From contig DJPK01000061.1 in assembly GCA_002438545.1 (NCBI GenBank), positions 1-15,973 on the forward strand: a stretch of DNA of 15,973 nucleotides. Reading direction: 5' to 3'. How positions within the stretch are numbered: position 1 is the first letter of the stretch; each line of letters starts with the position of its first letter. The notes below the pieces were generated by a model. That model was not told the DNA's origin. It saw only the letters and a list, made by a program, of their open reading frames with translations, and searched no databases. The stretch comes from Caryophanales bacterium UBA6414 (GTDB taxonomy: Bacteria > Bacillota_I > Bacilli_A > RF39 > UBA660). Made by a program: the position numbers and the translations under genes. Shown here one piece after another: positions 7,435 to 13,740 of the stretch.

Positions 7435-7814
7435 CTAGAGATCTTCAAGATTCATTAGAAAAGTTAAAAGTATATAATAAAAGTGATTATAATAAAATAC
7501 TTGCTGTTGTCAAAGAAAAGTATTTACATTGCTTCTTCTCAAGAGAATGTTTAGGTCATAAAGGACTAGATTGTGATGCTTATGCTTGGACTAGTTCTCC
7601 CGGAAGAAGAGCCCCTGATTCAATAAATCAATATATTGAACATCAAACACTATTTGGTGAACCCCTTATTGATAAAACCATTTATGAATTAGAAGAGTTT
7701 GTTGATGAAACTGCTACTTATTTTAACGGACTAGCAGTTAGAAACGACAACTTTAATCAAGAATATAATTACTTAGTAAGAAAGAAAAAGTTAGTAGGAA
7801 GTGAAAGAAAATGA
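7380..7814 (+). CDS. RNB-family ribonuclease relative, C-terminal part after the frameshift
   Basis: This frame carries the rest of the RNB domain. It includes YRNN (residues 7-10 in this frame), matching the YRxHE region of RNase R. It also includes GHKGLDCDAYAW and SSPGRRAPD (72-80), matching the family's GHFGLA..YTHFTSPIRRYPD, so the conserved Arg of the active-site loop is kept. About 60 residues follow and then the stop, with no S1 domain. The frame is open from GTG 7380. The first ATG is at 7422, but neither start has a ribosome binding site, so this is probably not translated as a separate gene. Its stop overlaps the miaB ATG (ATGA), as expected for an intact operon member. Confidence 0.6.
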   Translation: MVFHICYRNNIDFDMELLTRDLQDSLEKLKVYNKSDYNKILAVVKEKYLHCFFSRECLGHKGLDCDAYAWTSSPGRRAPDSINQYIEHQTLFGEPLIDKTIYELEEFVDETATYFNGLAVRNDNFNQEYNYLVRKKKLVGSERK

Positions 7815-9229
7815 ATTTACCAAATTTAAAAGAAGCAAGAATAAGAAGTGGAAAGGAATCAACTGTTTATCGTAATGACTATGAAATACCACAAAGTATT
7901 AAAAATTATGGAATAGGTAAGAAGTATTATATGTTAACTTATGGTTGCCAAATGAACGTCCATGATTCAGAAAACATCAAAGCCATTCTAGAAGATTTAA
8001 AATATACGGAAACAACAAAAATGGAAGATGCTAATATTATTGTCTTAAATACTTGTGCTATTAGAGAAAATGCCCACAATAAAGTAATCGGAATGTTAGG
8101 AAGAATTAAACACCTAAAAGAAAGTAAAGAAGACTTTATTACAGTATTCTGTGGTTGTATGGCTCAAGAAGAAACCATTGCTAATCTATTAAAAGATAAA
8201 TATAAATGGGTAGATATTGTTATGGGTACGCATAATATTCATAAATTACCTATCTATCTAGAACAAGTAATAACTAAAAAACAACCATTATTAGAAGTAT
8301 TCTCTAAAGAAGGAGATATCTATGAAAATATCCCCGTTAAAAGAGATAGTAAATATAAAGCATGGGTAAATATTATGTATGGTTGTGATAAGTTCTGTAC
8401 ATATTGTATCGTTCCTTATACTAGAGGAAAACAAAGAAGTAGATTACCTGAAGATATAATTAAAGAAGTTAAAGATTTAGTAAAAGATAATTATCAAGAA
8501 GTAACGCTTCTTGGCCAAAATGTTAATGCCTATGGTAAAGACTTAGATATTAATTATAATATGGCTAACTTACTAGAAGACGTTGCTAAAACTAATATTC
8601 CAAGAATTAGATTTGTTACCTCACATCCATGGGATTTTACTGATGAAATGTTAGATGTCATTGCCAAATATGATAACATCATGCCATATATTCACTTACC
8701 AATCCAATCAGGTAGTGATAGAATCTTAAAATTAATGGGTAGAAAATATACTAAAGAAGAATATATAACACTATTTAATAAAATAAAAGAAAAAATACCA
8801 AACGTTGCTATATCTACTGATATCATTGTTGGCTTCCCAGGAGAAACTGAAGAAGACTTTAACGAAACTCTAGATGTTGTAAATAAACTAAAATATGATT
8901 TAGCATATACTTTTATCTTTTCTAAAAGAGAAGGCACACCAGCTGCTAGTATGGAAGATAAAGTAAGTGAAGAAGAAAAACACGAAAGATTAGCTAAATT
9001 AAACGAGTTAGTAAATAAATATGCCCTAGAGAATAACCAAAAATATCTAAATAAAGTTGTCCCTGTCCTAGTAGAAGGCCCAAGTGATAAAGAAGGTAAA
9101 TTAATGGGTTATACGGATAACATGAAACTAGTTAACGTTGCTGCTGATGAAAGTTATATTGGTAAAATAATTAATGTTAAAATAACAGAAGTAAAGACTT
9201 GGTCTTTAGAAGGCACTATTAATGATTGA
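7811..9229 (+). CDS. miaB: tRNA-2-methylthio-N6-dimethylallyladenosine synthase MiaB
   Basis: MiaB is a radical-SAM methylthiotransferase that adds a methylthio group to i6A37 of tRNAs reading U-starting codons. This steadies codon-anticodon pairing. The N-terminal MTTase domain shows TYGCQMN (43-49), NTCAIRE (80-86) and CGCMAQ (114-119), giving the auxiliary cluster cysteines C46, C82 and C116. The radical-SAM motif is YGCDKFCTYC, with C192, C196 and C199. A C-terminal TRAM-like segment follows to residue 472. An N-terminal extension of about 35 residues precedes the MTTase domain, as in Bacillus MiaB. It overlaps the upstream ribonuclease frame by 4 bases and the ricA-like gene by 8. The miaB-ymcA pairing is also found in Bacillus. 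Confidence 0.96.
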   Translation: MNLPNLKEARIRSGKESTVYRNDYEIPQSIKNYGIGKKYYMLTYGCQMNVHDSENIKAILEDLKYTETTKMEDANIIVLNTCAIRENAHNKVIGMLGRIKHLKESKEDFITVFCGCMAQEETIANLLKDKYKWVDIVMGTHNIHKLPIYLEQVITKKQPLLEVFSKEGDIYENIPVKRDSKYKAWVNIMYGCDKFCTYCIVPYTRGKQRSRLPEDIIKEVKDLVKDNYQEVTLLGQNVNAYGKDLDINYNMANLLEDVAKTNIPRIRFVTSHPWDFTDEMLDVIAKYDNIMPYIHLPIQSGSDRILKLMGRKYTKEEYITLFNKIKEKIPNVAISTDIIVGFPGETEEDFNETLDVVNKLKYDLAYTFIFSKREGTPAASMEDKVSEEEKHERLAKLNELVNKYALENNQKYLNKVVPVLVEGPSDKEGKLMGYTDNMKLVNVAADESYIGKIINVKITEVKTWSLEGTIND

Positions 9230-9554
9230 AAATAGTATTAGTGAATTATTTAATTCTATTGAATCATCACCGGAATATCAAGAATATCAAAAGATAAAAG
9301 AAATCTTAGAAAGCGACCAAGAAGTACTATCTTTAGTTGATGAAATTAAAAAACTGCAAAAAAAATCTACAGTTTTAGAATATAATAATGACCCCAAATA
9401 TTTAGAATTAGATAAAGAAATAGAACAAAAAGTTAAAAAGTTAAATGAAATGCCTGCATATATTAAATATCTGCAAGCTATGGAAGACTTTAACCAAGTG
9501 TTAAAGATGAGTTCTTCATTAATATCTAATTATGTTGATGATATTGTAAAATAA
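9222..9554 (+). CDS. ricA: YlbF/YmcA family protein, likely RicA-type RNase Y cofactor
   Basis: This is a 110-residue, highly charged, all-helical protein of the Com_YlbF (PF06133) type. In Bacillus subtilis, YmcA (RicA), YlbF (RicF) and YaaT (RicT) form a complex that steers RNase Y in mRNA maturation and affects competence, biofilm formation and sporulation. The start helix (SPEYQEYQKIKEILESD), the central KKLQ region and the MPAYIKYLQAMEDFNQVL tail are typical of the family. Its place directly after miaB (8-base overlap) is the same as ymcA after ymcB (miaB) in Bacillus, so RicA is preferred over RicF. Sequence alone cannot fully separate the two. The stop codon lies inside the left arm of the following terminator. 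Confidence 0.8.
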   Translation: MIENSISELFNSIESSPEYQEYQKIKEILESDQEVLSLVDEIKKLQKKSTVLEYNNDPKYLELDKEIEQKVKKLNEMPAYIKYLQAMEDFNQVLKMSSSLISNYVDDIVK

Positions 9555-9579
9555 CGTATCACATCGATACGTTATTTTT
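9550..9579. terminator. Bidirectional terminator between convergent genes
   Basis: A perfect 11-bp inverted repeat pairs AATAACGTATC (9550-9560) with GATACGTTATT (9566-9576) around a 5-base loop. The plus-strand T tract runs to 9579. On the minus strand the tail reads TTATTTTAC, a weaker U run. The TAA of the ricA-like gene (9552-9554) and the TAA of the minus-strand GH3 gene (9572-9574) both lie within the stem. Confidence 0.88.
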
Positions 9580-10927
9580 GATTGGTAGTAAACATCATAC
9601 CCTTATAATATTTCCACGCTATAACCCTTAAAGCCATATTATCGACATCTTGCGTACTTATTGTATTATCTTTAATAGCATCTTTAATCTTACTAATATC
9701 ACTAACATAATCTTTAGTAATTATTAAATCATTACCTGCAAGAATTGCTTTAACCACTGCATCATCAATATTCTTAATTGCTCCCATATCTAAACTATCT
9801 GTAATAATTATTCCTGTAAACTTAAGATTATTACGAAGAATATCAACGACATCTTTAGATAGACTAGCGGGATTATCTTTATCAATACTAGAAACGATAT
9901 TATGACTCATCATCACCGCCTCGGCACCTGCTTTAATACCTTCTTCAAAAGGAGGAATGTCTACATTAACAATATCTGCATAATCTTTGGCATTAGTTGA
10001 AGTGCCTGTATGCGCATCACCACTACTACCATATCCCGGAAAATGTTTAAGAACATATGATACAGAAGTACCTTTACTAGCTTCAATCACCGTTTTAGCA
10101 TACTGTGCAGTAATATCGGTATCTTGTCCCAAACTACGTGAATAAATATAATCACTACTATTAGTTGATACATCTACAACTGGTGCTAGGTTAAGATTAA
10201 TACCAAGATTCTTTAAAACCTTACTCTTATCCTTAGTATCAGTACTAATTCTATCCAAACCACCTGCTTTATATAATTCCTGTGGAGATAAGAACTTACT
10301 ATCTACTAGATTCTTATTACTACTAACTCTAACAACATTGCCACCTTCCTCATCAACCGCCGTGAGTAGGGGAATATTACTATTCTTTTGTAAATTATTC
10401 ATCATTGTTATAACATCATCTTTAGACTTATCTTTAAAATCAGCTTCAAAGAATACAAAACCCGCAAAATGATATTTCTTCACATCATCTATAGCTTTAT
10501 CCTTAGCATATTCAACTAATAATATCTGACCAATCTTTTCATCAATTGACATACTATCTAATTTTTCTTTAGCTAACTTATAATATTTACTAAACATACT
10601 ATCACTAACTGAAGTATTAGTACGCTTAACCCCTTTAGGAGTCACACTATAATCAACAACTTCTACCTTTTGTACATCCATATTTTTATCTAATAATCCC
10701 GTATATTTAAGCATAACACTATCTCCAACACTAAGTTCCATAACATCTAAAATAAACGTATAAAGATTATTTTCTTTATCTTGAATAGTAATCATACCAT
10801 CATTCTTCTCAACAATAACTCCTAATATCTCTGACTCAGTATTATCTTTCTTAAAGCTAGATACTAATACTAAACAAATAGTAGTTAATAAGATAATACC
10901 TATACTAATAATTAACTTCTTATTCAC
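9572..10927 (-). CDS. Membrane-anchored glycoside hydrolase family 3 protein (NagZ-like)
   Basis: This is probably an extracytoplasmic beta-N-acetylglucosaminidase acting on cell-wall muropeptides. The order is: N-terminal membrane anchor (about residues 4-23, no lipobox); a small beta-rich segment (about 33-93); and a GH3 catalytic domain (about 117-445). Within GH3, KHFPG lies at 294-298. An Asp-x-His pair (D304, H306) matches the acid/base dyad of NagZ enzymes. MSHN is at 340-343, and the likely nucleophile is D377 in ITDSLDM. The start is GTG at 10927, chosen because AGGTGA sits six bases before it on the minus strand. No ATG-led alternative fits, since the nearby ATG meets a stop at once. 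The gene converges on the lepA operon and diverges from fmt. The substrate is inferred from the family, and other GH3 activities are possible. Confidence 0.87.
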   Translation of the reverse strand: MNKKLIISIGIILLTTICLVLVSSFKKDNTESEILGVIVEKNDGMITIQDKENNLYTFILDVMELSVGDSVMLKYTGLLDKNMDVQKVEVVDYSVTPKGVKRTNTSVSDSMFSKYYKLAKEKLDSMSIDEKIGQILLVEYAKDKAIDDVKKYHFAGFVFFEADFKDKSKDDVITMMNNLQKNSNIPLLTAVDEEGGNVVRVSSNKNLVDSKFLSPQELYKAGGLDRISTDTKDKSKVLKNLGINLNLAPVVDVSTNSSDYIYSRSLGQDTDITAQYAKTVIEASKGTSVSYVLKHFPGYGSSGDAHTGTSTNAKDYADIVNVDIPPFEEGIKAGAEAVMMSHNIVSSIDKDNPASLSKDVVDILRNNLKFTGIIITDSLDMGAIKNIDDAVVKAILAGNDLIITKDYVSDISKIKDAIKDNTISTQDVDNMALRVIAWKYYKGMMFTTNQK

Positions 10928-10933
10928 TATACA

Positions 10934-10939
10934 TCACCT
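10934..10939 (-). promoter_or_regulatory. Ribosome binding site fixing a GTG start
   Basis: Minus-strand AGGTGA lies six bases upstream of GTG at 10927. It is the only good Shine-Dalgarno here and decides the start of the GH3 gene. Confidence 0.7.
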
Positions 10940-11006
10940 AATTAAGTATATTAATATAATAAAACATTTATACAACATAATAGTTTCTTTTTAATAATAA
11001 ATAGTG

Positions 11007-11012
11007 TATAAT
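11007..11012 (+). promoter_or_regulatory. Probable -10 element of the fmt promoter
   Basis: A perfect TATAAT lies in the 107-base divergent gap before fmt. The -35 region (TTTCTT at 10984-10989) is poor. TAGGAG follows at 11018-11023, 11 bases before the fmt ATG. A minus-strand promoter for the GH3 gene must also lie in this gap, but I cannot place it with confidence. Confidence 0.45.
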
Positions 11013-11034
11013 CATTTTAGGAGACTGTGAGATA

Positions 11035-11970
11035 ATGAAAGATAAAAAAGTAGTATTTATGGGAACCCCAACATTTGCTGTTCCTATCTTAAAATATTTA
11101 ATAGAAGCTACCAATGTTGTACTAGTAGTTTCTCAACCTAATAGAGAAAAAGACCGTAAAGGTAATTTAATAGATACCCCTATAAAAGCTTTAGCAGACA
11201 CTTATAATATTCCTGTTTTTCAGCCTAATAAAATAAAAGAAGAGTATCAGTATATTATAGATTATCAACCCGATATAATTATAACCTGTGCTTATGGTCA
11301 AATAATCCCTATCGAATTATTAGAGTATCCTAAATATAAATGTATTAATATTCACGGATCATTACTTCCTAAATATCGCGGAGGTGCACCTATCCATCAT
11401 GCGATTATTGATGGTGAAAAAGAAACCGGTATTACTATAATGTATATGGATAAGAAAATGGATAGTGGTGATGTTATAAGTAAACGTTCTATACCAATTG
11501 GTGAAGACGATACTCTAGACTATATATATAATGAAATGTCTAATCTTGGAACAGAACTACTAAAAGATACCTTACCATCAATATTTAATAATACTAATGC
11601 GAGAATTAAACAAGATGAAAACTTAGTATCATTTGGTCTAAACATCACTAAAGATGAAGAAAAGATAAGCTTTGATAGACTAGCCCGTGATATTCACAAT
11701 CAAATTAGAGGACTAAGTAGTATTCCCGGAGCTTATTGCTTATATAACAATAAAAGAATGAAAGTATATGGCTCAGTCATAACTACTATAAAATCTAAAG
11801 GAACACCAGGTATGATCGTATCTACTGATAAACAAGGTATCTATGTGAATACTAAAGACTACCAAATAATCTTAACAGATATTAAAGTCGAAGGAAAAAA
11901 ACGCTGTTTAGCCAAAGATTATCTAAATGGTATAGATAAAAAAGAATTAATAGGATGTGTACTAAAATGA
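11035..11970 (+). CDS. fmt: Methionyl-tRNA formyltransferase
   Basis: Fmt formylates Met-tRNAfMet with 10-formyl-tetrahydrofolate to make the initiator tRNA. The length of 311 residues is standard. The N-terminal formyltransferase fold shows FMGTPTFAVPIL (8-19). The catalytic triad region follows: N105 and H107 in INIHGSLLPKYRGGAPI, and D143 in MDSGD. The C-terminal tRNA-binding OB-like domain occupies about residues 205-305. The peptide deformylase gene that often sits beside fmt is not here. Instead fmt starts a two-gene transcript with an unrecognised membrane protein whose ATG overlaps its TGA. AGGAG lies 11 bases before the ATG, slightly far. Confidence 0.96.
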   Translation: MKDKKVVFMGTPTFAVPILKYLIEATNVVLVVSQPNREKDRKGNLIDTPIKALADTYNIPVFQPNKIKEEYQYIIDYQPDIIITCAYGQIIPIELLEYPKYKCINIHGSLLPKYRGGAPIHHAIIDGEKETGITIMYMDKKMDSGDVISKRSIPIGEDDTLDYIYNEMSNLGTELLKDTLPSIFNNTNARIKQDENLVSFGLNITKDEEKISFDRLARDIHNQIRGLSSIPGAYCLYNNKRMKVYGSVITTIKSKGTPGMIVSTDKQGIYVNTKDYQIILTDIKVEGKKRCLAKDYLNGIDKKELIGCVLK

Positions 11971-12608
11971 AAGATTTTTTAAAGAAAATGGATGATCCTA
12001 AATATAAGTTCTTAGGTTATATGTTAGGACTATTCATCATGTTTATAATAGCGTTATGTCTGCCTAAAAATAATAGTGTTGCAGTAAATACTATTAATAA
12101 TGATAATAATAAACCTAATACTACTGACAACCAAGTTCTAGATTTTTTAAATAATCAAGAAGACTATACTTATAATTTTAAATATGTTCTAAAAGTAAAC
12201 AATCAAACTATTACTTATCAAGGTCAAAAGACTAATAATGAAGAATATATAACTACTGAAGATAACTCCTACTTAATAAAAGATGGTCTTACTTATATTA
12301 AATCTGATGATACTTATCAAATATATAATGATAATATCTATACAAATAAAATGGATTTATTTACTAATGGCAAAATCTTAACTAATTATATTAATAAAGG
12401 TTATTTAAAAGATAATACTTACTTAATTAATCTAAAAGATATTATCTATAATTATGAAGATAATGATTATATTGAAGTTAGTAGTAATATATCTAGTAAT
12501 GAATATATCATAAATATTGAATGTAAAGATTATCTAAACTATATTTATAAAGATATTGAAAATGCTGATATTGAACTAACTTATAGTAATATTATAAAGA
12601 AATCATAG
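11967..12608 (+). CDS. Membrane-anchored extracytoplasmic protein of unknown family
   Basis: I do not recognise this protein. With ATG 11967 (4-base ATGA overlap with the fmt stop, TAGGA upstream) it has 213 residues. An in-frame ATG at 11955 would give 217 but would put TAGG directly against the codon, so it is less likely. A short charged cytoplasmic tail is followed by one membrane segment at about residues 14-33. Then comes a low-complexity Asn/Asp/Thr linker and a soluble outer part. The outer part is very rich in Tyr, Asn, Asp and Ile, with alternating hydrophobic patterning that suggests beta strands. This resembles the general design of small surface proteins that wrap or bind a ligand, but no family can be named. 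Cotranscription with fmt need not mean shared function. Confidence 0.75.
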   Translation: MKDFLKKMDDPKYKFLGYMLGLFIMFIIALCLPKNNSVAVNTINNDNNKPNTTDNQVLDFLNNQEDYTYNFKYVLKVNNQTITYQGQKTNNEEYITTEDNSYLIKDGLTYIKSDDTYQIYNDNIYTNKMDLFTNGKILTNYINKGYLKDNTYLINLKDIIYNYEDNDYIEVSSNISSNEYIINIECKDYLNYIYKDIENADIELTYSNIIKKS

Positions 12609-12620
12609 GGTTTCTTTTTT
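12596..12620 (+). terminator. Intrinsic terminator containing the upstream stop codon in its loop
   Basis: AAAGAAATC (12596-12604) pairs with GGTTTCTTT (12609-12617), nine pairs including one G-U, around the tetraloop ATAG. The T tract reaches 12620. The TAG stop of the upstream gene is 12606-12608, in the loop. Confidence 0.65.
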
Positions 12621-12651
12621 ATCTATTATTATAACGAACGAATGTCCTAAT

Positions 12652-12680
12652 TTGACAAAAGCAAGTGATTATGATATAAT
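12652..12680 (+). promoter_or_regulatory. Near-perfect sigma-A promoter with extended -10
   Basis: TTGACA (12652-12657) is followed by a 17-base spacer and TATAAT (12675-12680), with the TGn extension at 12672-12674. All twelve hexamer positions match consensus. Initiation near 12687 gives a leader of about 27 nt. This is the strongest-looking promoter of any protein gene in the window. Confidence 0.9.
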
Positions 12681-12713
12681 TCAAAATGGTTTTGGTACTT
12701 AGGGGGAATAGGT

Positions 12714-13133
12714 ATGAAAAATTATTACACAATCGAATATATAAATGAAAACGAGTTTAAAAAGAAAGAAAAATCAGTCAAGAAATATAATATGTTGGCT
12801 TATAAAAAGTTAATATTTGACTATTATCCATCTTTAAAAGAAGGTGAATTTAAAGGAGTAGCCGTATCTATTAATAAAAAAGATGATATTGTTAATTATG
12901 AGTTAAAATTACCAACAGATATAATGTTTGCTAAAGTACATGGTGAAATGATTCTTCACTATACAGTATATAATAAACAAAAAACCGTTATTTTAGATAC
13001 AATTACACCAGAAGAAATATTATCTGAAGGTCATCAAAAAGAATTAACAACCTATAAAGGCGTTATGATATCTAAAAGTCATGCTGAAAAAGATATGTTT
13101 AAAATAAACTTACTAAATATGCTAGAAAAATAA
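12714..13133 (+). CDS. Conserved-looking hypothetical cytoplasmic protein, 139 aa
   Basis: I do not recognise a family. The 139-residue protein has no signal peptide or membrane segment. It is rich in Lys (basic N-terminal third) with Tyr and Glu, and the pattern suggests mixed alpha/beta. Candidate conserved spots are the central GEFKGVAVS and LKLPTDIMFAKVHGEM and the later TPEEILSEGH and KSHAEKDMF. No Cys residues or zinc motif are seen. The start is secure: AGGGGG at 12701-12706 lies seven bases before the ATG. It has its own consensus promoter, which predicts high constitutive expression. No clear terminator separates it from the HD-domain gene 62 bases downstream, so readthrough is possible. 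Confidence 0.8.
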   Translation: MKNYYTIEYINENEFKKKEKSVKKYNMLAYKKLIFDYYPSLKEGEFKGVAVSINKKDDIVNYELKLPTDIMFAKVHGEMILHYTVYNKQKTVILDTITPEEILSEGHQKELTTYKGVMISKSHAEKDMFKINLLNMLEK

Positions 13134-13170
13134 CTCAGCAAATAATATAATAAAAAATTATATCTCTTAA

Positions 13171-13176
13171 TATAAT
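13171..13176 (+). promoter_or_regulatory. Possible -10 element before the HD-domain gene
   Basis: TATAAT lies 19 bases before the start codon at 13196 without a credible -35. In such A/T-rich DNA it could be chance, and transcription from 12680 may read through instead. Confidence 0.25.
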
Positions 13177-13195
13177 AATAGAGTAGGAAGATAAT

Positions 13196-13705
13196 ATGAA
13201 ATTTTTAGAAAACGATGAGTTTAATATGTTAACATATGATATAATGCAAAACGAAGAATTTTTAAAATTAAATGGTTATGTTCATCATGGATTAACTAGA
13301 ATGGAACATTCCCTTCGTGTTGCTTATTACTCATATCGAGCTGCTAAAGTTCTTAAGTTAAATTATAAAGAAGTAGTTGTCGGAGCACTTTTACATGACT
13401 TCTTTCATGAAGATTATGAAGAAATACCAATGAGAATCTACAGTATGTTCACGCACGCTAAAAAATCACTAAAAAACTCTAGTGAATTATTTGAACTAAG
13501 TGATATGGAGAAAGATATTATCGAAGCTCATATGTTTCCAATATCATTTTACAAACCACCTAAATACTTAGAAAGTTGGTTAGTAAGTATTGTTGACAAA
13601 ATGTGTGCTATATATGAATTCAGTCTTCAAAGTAGAAAAGTACTAACTCGTAAACATGCTTGTGAAGCAGTGTTAACAATTTCATTAATTAGTCAGTTAA
13701 TATAA
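13196..13705 (+). CDS. HD-domain phosphohydrolase
   Basis: This is a small (169 residues) soluble protein consisting of one HD domain, a metal-dependent phosphohydrolase fold. The expected ligands are present in order: H38 in RMEHSLRVA, H67-D68 in ALLHDFF, H112 in EAHMFP and D134 in VDKM. The substrate cannot be read from sequence. HD proteins of this size act on nucleotides, cyclic dinucleotides or phosphorylated small molecules. The start is supported by AGGAAG at 13185-13190, five bases before the ATG. The gene follows the unknown 139-residue gene on the same strand and ends against a bidirectional terminator shared with the convergent phosphoesterase gene. Confidence 0.88.
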   Translation: MKFLENDEFNMLTYDIMQNEEFLKLNGYVHHGLTRMEHSLRVAYYSYRAAKVLKLNYKEVVVGALLHDFFHEDYEEIPMRIYSMFTHAKKSLKNSSELFELSDMEKDIIEAHMFPISFYKPPKYLESWLVSIVDKMCAIYEFSLQSRKVLTRKHACEAVLTISLISQLI

Positions 13706-13740
13706 AATCAAGGTTAAAATTTTAACCTTGATTATTTTTT
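13706..13740. terminator. Bidirectional terminator, perfect 28-bp palindrome
   Basis: A 14-bp perfect inverted repeat (13706-13719 / 13720-13733, arm core AATCAAGGTTAAAA) begins directly after the TAA of the HD gene. A T-rich tail follows to 13740. The minus-strand phosphoesterase stop (13732-13734) overlaps its right end, so one element serves both convergent genes. Confidence 0.88.

Larger units (their letters stand above)
6070..7814 (+). pseudogene. Frameshifted RNB-family ribonuclease gene (two apparent 1-base insertions)
   Basis: The two frames at 6070-7434 and 7380-7814 together make one RNB protein. Leaving out G7380 and G7396 gives a continuous 580-residue frame. The junction then reads ENTGIPYIYRNN, which fits the RNase R consensus at this point (N-V-P-F-I-Y-R in Bacillus RNase R). 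The peptide GIPY is encoded in the third frame between the two extra bases, which is why two events are inferred and not one. No stop codon or other damage is seen elsewhere in 1.7 kb, so the lesion is recent, a sequencing or assembly error, or much less likely a programmed event. At 580 residues the restored protein is shorter than RNase II (about 640) or RNase R (over 700). Confidence 0.75.
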
